Positions 26,015 to 34,912 are shown, numbered from the stretch's first letter. The stretch is 64,000 bases of DNA from Taklimakanibacter deserti (GCA_003574785.1 QORU01000009.1:1-64000), one strand, 5' to 3'. Notes: generated by a model not told the origin, from the sequence alone. Translations and numbers: made by a program.

Positions 26015-28744
26015 ATGGATAAGAATCTCGCCAAATATATCTGGAAACATACGAGCCGGCAGCAGCTGTGGATATTGTTCATCATCTTCCTGTCGATGCC
26101 GACCTATTACATGTCGCTCGACCTGCCCAAGCAGATCGTCAACGGACCCATCCAGGGCGATGGCTTCAACACGCCGGGCGCGCAGCAGACCTTCCTGAAA
26201 TTCGCCATCGACCTGCCGGACTGGATCAGCAAGGCCGAGCCCGTCATCCTGTTCGAGGGCTTCAAGTTCGACCGCTTCCAGATGCTGATGGCGCTGTCGG
26301 CCGCCTTTCTCGTCCTCGTCATCATCAACGGCCTCTTCAAGCTCTATATCAACACCTATAAGGGCCGGCTCGGCGAGCGCATGCTGAGACGGCTCAGGTT
26401 CCAGCTCGTCGATCGCGTCCTGCGTTTTCCGCCCAATGTGTTCAAGCGGGTAAAGGCATCGGAAGTCGCCACCATGGTGAAGGACGAGGTCGAGCCCCTG
26501 GGCGGCTTCATCGGCGATGCCTTCGTGCAGCCGGCCTTCCTCGGCCTGCAGGCGGCAACCGCGCTGTTCTTCATCATGCTGCAGAATTTCTGGCTCGGCA
26601 TCCTTGCCGCCTTCATGGTCGGCATCCAGGGTCTCATCATCCCAAAAATGCGCCGCCGGCTCATCAAGCTCGGCAAGGAACGCCAGCTTACCGCGCGCCA
26701 GCTCGCGGGACGCGTCGGCGAGATCGTCGACGGCATCTCCTCGGTCCATGTCCATGACACGTCCAATTACGAGCGCGCCGATATTGCCGACCGGCTCGGC
26801 CGCATCTTCAAGATCCGCTACGACCTCTATCAGTGGAAGTTCTTCGTCAAGTTCCTGAACAACTTCCTGGCACAGGTCACGCCGTTCCTGTTCTATGCGA
26901 TCGGCGGCTATCTGGCGCTCAAGGGTCAGCTCGATATCGGCCAGCTCGTCGCGGTGATCTCGGCTTACAAGGATCTGCCGAGCCCGATCAAGGACCTGAT
27001 TGACTGGGACCAGCAGCGCCTCGACGTGCAGGTCAAATACGCCCAGGTCTATGAGCAATTCCATGTCGACCAGCTCATCGATCCGCAGGTGGAGGCGCTG
27101 ACCCCCGGACCGGTGGTGCCGATCACCACGGCGATTTCCATCGCCAATTTCTCGGCCAGCGACGACAGCGGCGCCAGGCTTTTGGAAAACATCACCCTCG
27201 ACATCAGGCCGGGAGAAAGCGTCGCGGTCATCGGCACGGCCGGCGGCGGCAGCGAGGCGCTGGCCGATGCGATCGCCCGCCTGGTGTGGCCGGAGAACGG
27301 CCGCATCACCGTCAACGGATCGGACCTGCTCGCGCTGCCGGAGGCGCTGACGGGCCGCCGCATCGCCTATGCCTCGGGCGATGCCCATCTCTTCCAGGGC
27401 ACCATCCACGACAACATCGTCTATGTGCTGAAGCACTATCCGGTCAGCGAGCGGACCTATGAAGGGGCGATGGCGAGCCAGCGCGAATGGGAGAAGGATG
27501 AAGCGGGGCGCGCCGGAAATCCCGATCACGACCTGCGCAGCGACTGGATCGATTACGAGACGATCGGCGTCAACGGACCCGATGAATTGTTCGCGGCTAT
27601 CGAGCAGGTTCTCGACGCCGTCTCCTTCTCGGACGACGTGTTCGATCTGGGCCTCAGGGCCTCGGTCGACGAGGAACTGCATCCGGCGATTCCCAAACAT
27701 ATCGTCGAGGCGCGCAAGGCGCTGCAGGCGAGGCTCCAGGAGGAAGGGCTTTCCGGCCTCGTCGTCTCGTTCGATCTGGCGCTCTACAATACGGAAGCGA
27801 CGGTCGCCGAGAACCTGCTGTTCGGCACGCCGGTCGGACCGGAGCTTTCGAACGCCAACCTCGCCTCCAATGCCTATTTCCGGTCGATCCTGGCGAAATC
27901 TCAACTCGACGAAGCGCTCTACCGCATGGGTCTCGAGATCGCCCGCAACGCCGTCGAGCTGTTCCGCGACCTGCCGCCCGATCATCCGTTCTTCCAGCAG
28001 CTCATCTTCATGACGGCGGACGAGATCCCGGATTACCAGGCGCTGCTGCAGCGCCTGCAGGACAGGCCCTTCGCCCAGGTCCCGGAAGCGGATCGCCAGC
28101 GCATCATGAAGCTAACCTTCTCCTATGTCGAGCCGCGCTACCGCTTTGGTCTCCTCGACCAGGACATGATGGATCGCATCGTCGAGGCGCGCATGGCATT
28201 CTACGACAACCTGCCCGACAGCCTCAAAGGGGCGATCGAGCTCTATGATGCGGAAGGCTACAACAAGTCCGCCAGCATCCTCGACAATGTGCTGTTCGGC
28301 CGCATCGGACATCGCCATGCCGATGCCGCCGAGCGCATCCGCAGCACCGTGCGCGCGGTGCTCGACGATCTCAAGCTCAGTCAGGACGTGGTGAAGATCG
28401 GCCTCGAATTCAATGTCGGCGTCGGCGGCCGGCGCCTCACCACGGTGCAGCGCCAGAAGCTGCATGTCGCGCGGGCGCTGCTCAAGCGCGGCGATTACAT
28501 CATTCTCAACAAGGCGATGTCGTCGGTCGAGCAGCGCACCCAGGAGCAACTGGTGCGCTCGGTCATCGGCGAGGCGCATCGCGACGGCCGCAAGCCCGCC
28601 GTCATCTGGGTCTTGAGCAATCCGAACCTCGCACGCCTGTTCGACCGGGTCGTGGTACTCGACCGCGGGGCTGCCGTAGAGGACGGGAATTATGACCATC
28701 TGATGGCGCGAAAGGGCGTTTTCGCGGGGCTTTTGGCGTCGTAA
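26015..28744 (+). CDS. ABC-exporter-like membrane protein with degenerate, expanded nucleotide-binding domain
   Basis: A 909-residue protein. Residues 15-340 resemble an exporter transmembrane domain, with helices near 17-35, 90-110, 165-205 and 280-305. The ABC domain lacks every catalytic landmark. The Walker A position is GTAGGGSE (407-414, no Lys), the Q-loop is SGD (454-456) and the signature is GVGGRRLTTVQRQ (802-814). Walker B ends LNK (831-833) instead of LDE, and the H-loop is LSNPN (867-871). About 330 extra residues are inserted between Q-loop and signature. The segment typical of TIxxNILFG recurs three times (N467, N600, N758), suggesting internal duplication. It is followed after 32 bases by the cyclic-nucleotide-binding gene. 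Transport by ATP hydrolysis seems unlikely; a scaffold or gated channel role is inference. Confidence 0.85.
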   Translation: MDKNLAKYIWKHTSRQQLWILFIIFLSMPTYYMSLDLPKQIVNGPIQGDGFNTPGAQQTFLKFAIDLPDWISKAEPVILFEGFKFDRFQMLMALSAAFLVLVIINGLFKLYINTYKGRLGERMLRRLRFQLVDRVLRFPPNVFKRVKASEVATMVKDEVEPLGGFIGDAFVQPAFLGLQAATALFFIMLQNFWLGILAAFMVGIQGLIIPKMRRRLIKLGKERQLTARQLAGRVGEIVDGISSVHVHDTSNYERADIADRLGRIFKIRYDLYQWKFFVKFLNNFLAQVTPFLFYAIGGYLALKGQLDIGQLVAVISAYKDLPSPIKDLIDWDQQRLDVQVKYAQVYEQFHVDQLIDPQVEALTPGPVVPITTAISIANFSASDDSGARLLENITLDIRPGESVAVIGTAGGGSEALADAIARLVWPENGRITVNGSDLLALPEALTGRRIAYASGDAHLFQGTIHDNIVYVLKHYPVSERTYEGAMASQREWEKDEAGRAGNPDHDLRSDWIDYETIGVNGPDELFAAIEQVLDAVSFSDDVFDLGLRASVDEELHPAIPKHIVEARKALQARLQEEGLSGLVVSFDLALYNTEATVAENLLFGTPVGPELSNANLASNAYFRSILAKSQLDEALYRMGLEIARNAVELFRDLPPDHPFFQQLIFMTADEIPDYQALLQRLQDRPFAQVPEADRQRIMKLTFSYVEPRYRFGLLDQDMMDRIVEARMAFYDNLPDSLKGAIELYDAEGYNKSASILDNVLFGRIGHRHADAAERIRSTVRAVLDDLKLSQDVVKIGLEFNVGVGGRRLTTVQRQKLHVARALLKRGDYIILNKAMSSVEQRTQEQLVRSVIGEAHRDGRKPAVIWVLSNPNLARLFDRVVVLDRGAAVEDGNYDHLMARKGVFAGLLAS

Positions 28745-28776
28745 TATGGGTGAGATGGAAAAGGGAGAATTGAGCC

Positions 28777-29241
28777 ATGCAGCTCAGGGATGAAGTCGAG
28801 CTGTTGCGGCGTGTGCCGCTCTTCGCCGGCGTGGCTCCTGCCAAGCTCAAGCTTCTGGCCTTCACGTCGGACAGGGTCAGCTTCGATGCCGGACAGACGC
28901 TGTTCAAGCAGGGCGACCCGGGCGATGCCGCCTATGTGGTGCTGGCGGGCTCCGCCGACGTGCTGGTCAACTCGCAGTCGGGCGAGATCAAGGTGGCGAC
29001 GCTCGAGCCCAATTCGATCGTCGGCGAGATCGCCATACTCTGCGACGTCGCCCGCACCGCGACGGTCAGGGCCAATGCGCCGCTCGAGACGCTGCGCATC
29101 CGCAAGGATCATTTCCTCAGATTGCTGGCCGAGTTTCCGGAAATGGCGGTCGAGATCATGCGCGTGCTGGCCGATCGCCTGAGCCATACGACGGCCGAGC
29201 TCAGCGAGGCGCGCAGCAATCTCAGGCGGAAGGCGAATTAG
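28777..29241 (+). CDS. Stand-alone cyclic-nucleotide-binding-domain protein
   Basis: A 154-residue protein consisting of one cNMP-binding (CAP-type) domain without a DNA-binding helix-turn-helix. The phosphate-binding cassette is GEIAILCDVARTATV, with E84 and R93 as expected ligands for ribose and cyclic phosphate. T94 after the arginine resembles the RTAT of cGMP-dependent kinases. GGGAG lies 9 bases before the ATG. It sits 32 bases after the degenerate ABC gene and 27 bases before an adenylate cyclase, so it is the obvious receptor for that enzyme's product. It probably acts by binding a partner protein. Confidence 0.88.
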   Translation: MQLRDEVELLRRVPLFAGVAPAKLKLLAFTSDRVSFDAGQTLFKQGDPGDAAYVVLAGSADVLVNSQSGEIKVATLEPNSIVGEIAILCDVARTATVRANAPLETLRIRKDHFLRLLAEFPEMAVEIMRVLADRLSHTTAELSEARSNLRRKAN

Positions 29242-29268
29242 GATCTGCGGGATCCTGCAGAGGTCGGC

Positions 29269-30966
29269 ATGACTCAGCCCGACGTCGCCCTGCCGTCCGC
29301 GCCAGCCCTCGGGCGCATGAGCTTGCGTCAGGTGCGGCTTCTGACCGGTCTCGTGCTCTTCGCCTTTGCCCTGACGCATCTCCTCAATCACGCGGTCGGC
29401 CTGGTGTCGACCGACGCCATGGAAGTGGTGCGGCAGTGGCGCATCGCCGTCACCCGCAGCCCGCTCGGCACGGCCATCCTCCTCATCTCCCTCATCGTGC
29501 ATTTCGTGCTGGGCATCGCCATCTTCATCAGCCGGCGCGGCCTCAGGATAGCGCCGCATGAATGGGTGCAACTGGCGTTCGGCCTGCTCATCCCGGTGCT
29601 GCTCCTGCGCCACGCCACCGCTCTCAGGGGCGCCCATATTTATGCCGGCGTCGACGACAACTACACTTACGCGCTGTGGATCATGTGGCCGGGCGAAGCC
29701 TGGCCGCAGGCGGCGCTCATCATCCTCGTCTGGGTGCATGGCTGCATCGGGCTGCATCACTGGCTGCAGTTCAAGGCCTGGTACAAGAACTTCAAATGGC
29801 TCTGGGTCGCGCTCGCCGTGCTGGTGCCGGCCTTGGGCTATGCCGGCTTCACGTCGGCGGCGCGCGCCATTCGCTATGAGACGGATTTCGACAATCCACT
29901 GACGCCTGAGCAAGCGGAATTCCTCAAGCACCTCATCAGCTATGAGGTCTATGGTTATCTGGGCCTTCTCGCTTTGATCGTGGCCGCGCGTATCGGCCTT
30001 GGCGTCCTCGACCACTATCGCAGCCGGATCACCATCTCCTATACCGGCGGGCAAAAAGTGTCGGCGATGCGCGGCCTCTCGGTCCTCGAGATCAGCCGCA
30101 TCCACAATATTCCGCATGCATCGGTGTGCGGCGGCCGGGCGCGCTGCTCGACTTGCCGGGTGCGCGTCATCGAAGGCGATGCCGATCAGCCGCCGCCCAA
30201 TGTCAACGAGCGCCGGGTGCTGCAGCGTGTCGGCGCTCCCGCCAATGTCCGGCTCGCCTGCCAATTCCGTCCGGTGAACGACATCACCATCACGACCTTG
30301 CTGCCGGCGGTGACGGCCGATGCGCTGGGCGGGCTCGCCGATAAATATTTCTGGGGCGTCGAGCAGGAGGTCACCGTCATGTTCTGCGACTTGCGGGGTT
30401 TCACCAAGCTGTCGGAGCAGCGGCTCTCCTATGATGTCGTCTTCTTGCTCAACCAGTATCTCGGCCGGATGAGCGAGGTCATCACCGACACCGGCGGCTA
30501 TGTCGACAAGTTCATGGGTGACGGCATCATGGCGATCTTCGGCATGGACAAGACGGCGAAGACCGGCGCGATCGAGGCGTTGCAGGCGGCCCGCGCCATG
30601 GGCGGTGTGCTCGATGCCCTCAATCAAAGCCTCCACGAGGAGCTGCGCGGCCGGCTCGAAATGGGAATAGGCCTCCATTCCGGCTCGGCCATCCTCGGCC
30701 GCATCGGGGCGGCGGGGCGATCGGGTGCCGCCGGCGCCGTCACCGCCCTGGGCGATACGGTCAATACCGCAAGCCGGCTGGAAGGGGCGTGCAAGGAGCT
30801 CAATATGCAGGCCATCATTTCTAAAGCGGTTCTGGACAGGGCCCAAGCCGATGCTACCCGGCTCGAGACGCGGCGGCTCGACATCCGGGGACGGGCGGAG
30901 CCGATCGAGGTCGTTATGGTAAAGCGGGCGACGGAGCTTCCCGCTTTGGAGTCGCATAGCGCGTAA
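29269..30966 (+). CDS. Membrane adenylate cyclase with SdhC-like anchor and [2Fe-2S] domain (CyaC-like)
   Basis: A 565-residue protein in three parts. Residues 20-255 hold about six membrane helices with conserved-looking histidines (THLLNHAVG, VHFVLG, LLRHATALRG, VHGCIGLHHW), as in a diheme b anchor. A plant-type ferredoxin domain has C287, C293, C296 and C331. The class IIIb cyclase domain has D374 and D418 (metal), K414 and T492 (adenine), and N499 and R503 (catalysis). All catalytic residues for making cAMP are present. The layout matches Sinorhizobium CyaC, described as a quinone/redox-responsive enzyme. It is flanked by its likely receptor and an MBL-fold gene. Confidence 0.92.
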   Translation: MTQPDVALPSAPALGRMSLRQVRLLTGLVLFAFALTHLLNHAVGLVSTDAMEVVRQWRIAVTRSPLGTAILLISLIVHFVLGIAIFISRRGLRIAPHEWVQLAFGLLIPVLLLRHATALRGAHIYAGVDDNYTYALWIMWPGEAWPQAALIILVWVHGCIGLHHWLQFKAWYKNFKWLWVALAVLVPALGYAGFTSAARAIRYETDFDNPLTPEQAEFLKHLISYEVYGYLGLLALIVAARIGLGVLDHYRSRITISYTGGQKVSAMRGLSVLEISRIHNIPHASVCGGRARCSTCRVRVIEGDADQPPPNVNERRVLQRVGAPANVRLACQFRPVNDITITTLLPAVTADALGGLADKYFWGVEQEVTVMFCDLRGFTKLSEQRLSYDVVFLLNQYLGRMSEVITDTGGYVDKFMGDGIMAIFGMDKTAKTGAIEALQAARAMGGVLDALNQSLHEELRGRLEMGIGLHSGSAILGRIGAAGRSGAAGAVTALGDTVNTASRLEGACKELNMQAIISKAVLDRAQADATRLETRRLDIRGRAEPIEVVMVKRATELPALESHSA

Positions 30967-31007
30967 GACCTGCTACCATAGACCTGAGCGAGGGATACAA
31001 GTCATTG

Positions 31008-31838
31008 ATGGTTAAGCGTGATTTCACTGTGAAGTTCTGGGGTGCACGGGGCAGCATTCCGGTCTCGGGGCCGGGCTTTTCCCGCTATGGCGGCGATTCC
31101 TCCTGCGTCGCGATGCGCTGCGGCGAGCATCTCCTGCTGTTCGATGCGGGCTCCGGCCTCAAGCGCGCCGGCCTCCAGATCGAGGAGGAGGGCCTTAAGC
31201 GCCTCGACATGTTCTTCTCGCATTGTCATTGGGACCATATATTCGGCATTCCGTTCTTCATGCCGCTCTATCGCAGCAGCATGAAGGTCCGCATCTGGTC
31301 CGGACATCTTGCCGGCGTCATGACGACGCACGAGATGATTGCCGGCATCATGAAGGCGCCCTATTTCCCGATCGCGCCGGAGATCTTCATCGCCGACATC
31401 GACTACAGGGATTTCAGGCCGGGCGACGTGCTCAAGCCCCATGACGGCATCGTCATCCATACCGGCAGCCTCAACCATCCCAATGGCGCGGTCGGCTATC
31501 GCGTCGAATTCCAGGGCAAATGCGCATGCTACATCACCGACACCGAGCATGTGCCGGGCAAGCTCGACCAGAATGTGCTGAAGCTCATCGATCACGCCGA
31601 CCTCGTCATCTATGACGCGGCCTTCTGCGAGAAGGAGATGCCGCGCTATCGCGGCTTTGGCCATTCGAGCTGGGAAGAAGGGGTGCGGCTGTGCCGCGCG
31701 GCCAACGCCAAGAAGCTCGCCATCTTCCATCACTCGCCGTTGCGCGAGGACGACGAGCTCGACAAGATCGGGGAAGATGCGAAAGCGGAATTCCCCGGCG
31801 CCTTCGTCGCGCGCCAGGGACAAGTGGTCGAGCTTTGA
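31008..31838 (+). CDS. MBL-fold metallohydrolase
   Basis: A 276-residue metallo-beta-lactamase-fold enzyme. I used the ATG at 31008; an in-frame TTG directly precedes it. The metal motif is SHCHWDH (H72, H74, D76, H77), with the further ligands YITDTEH near residue 180 and H in AIFHHSP near residue 240. The N-terminal KFWGARGSIPVSGPG matches the RNase Z/phosphodiesterase-like group that includes cyclic-nucleotide phosphodiesterase relatives. Lying 41 bases behind an adenylate cyclase, it could degrade cAMP. This is an inference. Its stop is 4 bases from the stop of the convergent deacetylase gene. Confidence 0.85.
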   Translation: MVKRDFTVKFWGARGSIPVSGPGFSRYGGDSSCVAMRCGEHLLLFDAGSGLKRAGLQIEEEGLKRLDMFFSHCHWDHIFGIPFFMPLYRSSMKVRIWSGHLAGVMTTHEMIAGIMKAPYFPIAPEIFIADIDYRDFRPGDVLKPHDGIVIHTGSLNHPNGAVGYRVEFQGKCACYITDTEHVPGKLDQNVLKLIDHADLVIYDAAFCEKEMPRYRGFGHSSWEEGVRLCRAANAKKLAIFHHSPLREDDELDKIGEDAKAEFPGAFVARQGQVVEL

Positions 31839-31842
31839 TCCC

Positions 31843-32586
31843 TCAGGCGGCGAGAAGGTCTCGCGCTGTGCGCCAGCTTGCGATCCCCGGCGGAGCTGCC
31901 GTGAAAAGATCGCGCAGGAACCGGAAGGCCTCATCATCGCTCACCAGATGATGGCTCAATATGCCGACCGGCCGGCCGCCCGCGGCGCGGGCCGCCGTCA
32001 GTTCCTCGGCGAGGGCTGAGACAAGCCAGGCATGATCGCGGCAGGCATTGCCCGCATGCGAATCGATGATGTCGATATGGGTATTGACGACGGCAAGACC
32101 CGGGCGTGGGCGCAGCTTGTGGCCGAAGGCTGACAGCGCGCGAAAGCCCAGCGCCGGCAGGTCGTCGAGGAGGCCCGGATCGATGCGGTTCCAGGGCGGC
32201 ACCAGCATGGACACGAGACGCTCGCCATGAAGCTCGGACAACCGTGCGAAGGCCGCCGAGAGATCGTTCAGCACTGTCGCTCGTGGCCGATGCGGACCCA
32301 GCTCCTGCTTCTTCTCGAGCTGTGGGGCGTGATTGGCATGCGACCAGCCGTGGATGACGGGATGGATGTGCGGCGCCGTCTCGAGGCGGCGCGCAAGCGC
32401 AGGCCCCGACCGCGCCGGGACGATCGCCAAAGCAACAGGTATCCCGTAGTCTTCCGCAAGCGCGATCAGCCGGTCGAGCTTGGGCGTCGGCTCGGCCGCG
32501 TCGTCATCGCGCAGCCACAGCTCGGGTGTCAGGCCCAGATCGCGCCAGCGCGCGAGCTCGCTTTCGACCGGTTGCCAGAGAGTCAT
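31843..32586 (-). CDS. Polysaccharide deacetylase-like protein
   Basis: A 247-residue protein of the NodB/polysaccharide deacetylase superfamily (short form). The metal and base residues are visible as LRDDDA near residue 25 and HGWSHANH near residue 79, the latter equivalent to the H-x3-H motif. VPPWNR and the late LSHH (near residue 210) fit the remaining motifs. There is no signal peptide, so it acts in the cytoplasm or on a lipid-linked intermediate. It overlaps the upstream glycosyltransferase gene by 4 bases (ATGA), forming a two-gene operon on the minus strand. Confidence 0.8.
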   Translation of the reverse strand: MTLWQPVESELARWRDLGLTPELWLRDDDAAEPTPKLDRLIALAEDYGIPVALAIVPARSGPALARRLETAPHIHPVIHGWSHANHAPQLEKKQELGPHRPRATVLNDLSAAFARLSELHGERLVSMLVPPWNRIDPGLLDDLPALGFRALSAFGHKLRPRPGLAVVNTHIDIIDSHAGNACRDHAWLVSALAEELTAARAAGGRPVGILSHHLVSDDEAFRFLRDLFTAAPPGIASWRTARDLLAA

Positions 32587-33698
32587 GATACGATGCCCCT
32601 GAGGATCAGGCCGAGCTTTACCGCGGCGAGTCTGAGAGAGCGTTCCTCGAAGACGAAATCGCGCGCCGCTTTGCCATAGGCCGCGCGCCGGGCATCGTCC
32701 AGAAGCAGCGCGCGGATCGCCGCGGCATAGGCCGCGACATCGCCTTCCCTGGTCAACAGGCCGGTCTTTTCGTGATGGACCACGGCCGGGACGCCGGCGG
32801 TCGCCTGCGCCACGACGGCGAGGCCTGCGGCCTCGGCTTCAAGATAAGCCATGCCATAGGCTTCGCCGCAGCCTGGCCATACATAAAGGGCGCCCTCCGC
32901 GAGGGCCGACCGTACGGCATCGGTGCCGAGCTCGCCCCGCCAATCGATGCGGTCCTTGGGAATGCCGTCGAACAAAGCGATCGTTTCGGCGCGCAGCGGG
33001 CCGTCGCCGATCACCGTCAAATGCCAGGGCAGGTCGATGAGAAGCAAAAGCGCCTTGGCGAGCATGGCGAAGCTCGCGAATTTGTCGCCCTTGCGCATCA
33101 TCGCCACCGTCACCAGCCTTTGCCCGGGTGAGGATGCCGCGATGTTTTCATAGGCGGTGGTGTCGATGAAGGGCGCGAGCGACGCAAAGCGCGCCTCAGG
33201 TGCAATGCTTTCCAATCCCGGGCGATCGCGATCGGTGAAGCACAGATTGACGCGCGCCAGGCTGACGGCAGCGCGGATCAGCGCCTGGGCCTCGGCCCAG
33301 CCCTCGAGGTCGCGCCTCTTGGCATAGGACGCTTCCGCCGTGACATAGGGAATCTCAAATTCGCGGGCGAGATCGGGACCGATGAGATCGGGGGCCTTGT
33401 AGTAGAGATGATAAGTGAACCAGAGATCGGGCTTGCCTGAGCCGGCCCATTCCTGCTTGAGCCTTGTCTTCTCGGCGTCGGCTTTGCGTTTCAAGTCATC
33501 GAGAGGCCCGGGCTCGGCCCGGAACGCGCGCAAGCGGCTGGCGAGCGTCACATCGAAGCCGCCTTGGGCCAAGGCTTGCATGAGCAGGCGTGCCATCTGC
33601 CGGTCGCCGGAGGGAACCGGATGATCGGGCGCCTTGAGCGGTGCGTAGAATGCGATCTTCACCTTTTTGCCTATGGCGGCCTTCCGCTTCGTCGTCAA
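32583..33698 (-). CDS. Family 4-type glycosyltransferase
   Basis: A GT-B glycosyltransferase of up to 371 residues. The start is uncertain: TTG at 33698 gives the longest form, while GTG at 33662 would begin MKIAFYAPLKAPDHPVPSG, the usual start of this family. Neither has a strong ribosome site. The donor domain has VTVAMMRKGDKFASFAMLAKAL and, near residue 275, YVWPGCGEAYGMAYLEAEAAG with the glutamate-rich nucleotide-sugar motif. It is paired with the deacetylase, so the two probably add and then deacetylate a sugar in the same polymer or lipid-linked precursor. Confidence 0.83.
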   Translation of the reverse strand: MTTKRKAAIGKKVKIAFYAPLKAPDHPVPSGDRQMARLLMQALAQGGFDVTLASRLRAFRAEPGPLDDLKRKADAEKTRLKQEWAGSGKPDLWFTYHLYYKAPDLIGPDLAREFEIPYVTAEASYAKRRDLEGWAEAQALIRAAVSLARVNLCFTDRDRPGLESIAPEARFASLAPFIDTTAYENIAASSPGQRLVTVAMMRKGDKFASFAMLAKALLLLIDLPWHLTVIGDGPLRAETIALFDGIPKDRIDWRGELGTDAVRSALAEGALYVWPGCGEAYGMAYLEAEAAGLAVVAQATAGVPAVVHHEKTGLLTREGDVAAYAAAIRALLLDDARRAAYGKAARDFVFEERSLRLAAVKLGLILRGIVS

Positions 33699-33766
33699 TC
33701 GCAGGGTGCGAGCGTGTTCACGGGGGCTTTATCGCCAAGCTAGTCTCGCCATGCTAGCGTCACGGC

Positions 33767-34912
33767 ATGAGCGACGGAACCAGGTTGGAATTCTTCGACA
33801 CCCTGCCGACATTCAAGGAATTTTCCGGCGTCGCCGATGAGCGCAACTACCAGCCCTTGCCGGCCGACTGGTCGCTGGCGACCGCCGACATCGTGAGCTC
33901 GACGCGCGCCATCGAGCGCGGCGAATACAAGGCCGTCAACATGGCCGGGGTCAGCGTGATCTCGGCCGTGCTCAATGCGCTGGGCCATGGCCGCATTCCC
34001 TTCGTCTTCGGCGGCGACGGCGCGCTCTTGGCGATACCGCCGAGCGCCGTTGCCAAGACACGCGAGGCGCTGGCTCAGACGCAGGTCTGGGTGAAGGAGG
34101 ACCTCGGCCTCGATCTCAGGGCCGCAATTGTGCCGATGAGCGATATCCGCCAGCAGGGGCATGATGTGAAGGTCGCCCGCTTCCAGGCGAGCCCCCATGT
34201 CACCTACGCCATGTTTGCGGGCGGCGGCGCCAATTGGGCCGAGAGCCAGATGAAGGCCGGCAACTATGCGGTGCCCGCAGCACCGCCCAAGTCGCGTCCC
34301 GATCTCACCGGACTGTCCTGCCGCTGGGATCCGATCGCCGCGAAGAACGGCGAGATCGTCTCGATCATCGTCACGCCCAAGGGCCAAGGCCGCGGCGCGG
34401 AATTTTCCAAGCTGGTCGACGACATCATCGGCATCGTCAGCGGCGAGCCACAGGCCGGCTTGCCGGTGCCGCGCAAATTCGGCTTTCCGCCCAAGGGCCT
34501 CAATTACGAGGCGCTGGCCTCGCGGCGGGGCTCCCTCCTGGCGCGCAAGCTCTATATCCTGGCCGAAAGTCTTGCGGGCTGGGTGGTCTTCAACAACAAT
34601 CTGAAAGTCGGCCGGTTCGATGCCGCGGTCTATAAGAACGACGTCGCCCAGAACACCGATTTCCGCAAATTCGACGATGGGCTCAAGCTCACCGTCGACA
34701 TCGGCCCCGAGCGCGTCGCCCGGCTGGAAGAGCGCCTCAAGCAGGCGGGCCAGGAAGGGCTCTGCCGCTATGGCCTGCATCGCCAGAACTCGGCGCTGAT
34801 GACCTGCTTCGTTCCCAATCCCTTCGCACGCGACCATTTCCATTTCATCGACGGGGCCGCGGGCGGCTATGCCATGGCGGCCGCCAATATGAAGGCAATG
34901 CTTGCCGCGTGA
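33767..34912 (+). CDS. DUF3095 protein (cyclase-like fold)
   Basis: A 381-residue DUF3095-family protein. Near residue 35 TADIVSSTRAI and near residue 81 FVFGGDGALLAIP are spaced like the two metal-aspartate strands of class III nucleotide cyclases and GGDEF domains. A second conserved part starts near residue 175 (GLSCRWDPI). The C-terminal part from about residue 260 (DNLK-like KFDDGLKLTVDI, then LHRQNSALMTCFV) looks like a repeat of the same fold. No catalytic activity is established for the family. It is divergent from the glycosyltransferase and 70 bases upstream of ugd. Confidence 0.78.
   Translation: MSDGTRLEFFDTLPTFKEFSGVADERNYQPLPADWSLATADIVSSTRAIERGEYKAVNMAGVSVISAVLNALGHGRIPFVFGGDGALLAIPPSAVAKTREALAQTQVWVKEDLGLDLRAAIVPMSDIRQQGHDVKVARFQASPHVTYAMFAGGGANWAESQMKAGNYAVPAAPPKSRPDLTGLSCRWDPIAAKNGEIVSIIVTPKGQGRGAEFSKLVDDIIGIVSGEPQAGLPVPRKFGFPPKGLNYEALASRRGSLLARKLYILAESLAGWVVFNNNLKVGRFDAAVYKNDVAQNTDFRKFDDGLKLTVDIGPERVARLEERLKQAGQEGLCRYGLHRQNSALMTCFVPNPFARDHFHFIDGAAGGYAMAAANMKAMLAA

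Noticed and set aside
25958..27985. Open frame of 675 codons on the minus strand opposite the ABC-like gene
   Set aside because: The composition is an antisense artefact; the plus strand has an exporter membrane domain and operon spacing.
28690..30957. Open frame of 755 codons on the minus strand opposite the cNMP and cyclase genes
   Set aside because: It crosses two well-supported plus-strand genes and their gap, and shows no domain.
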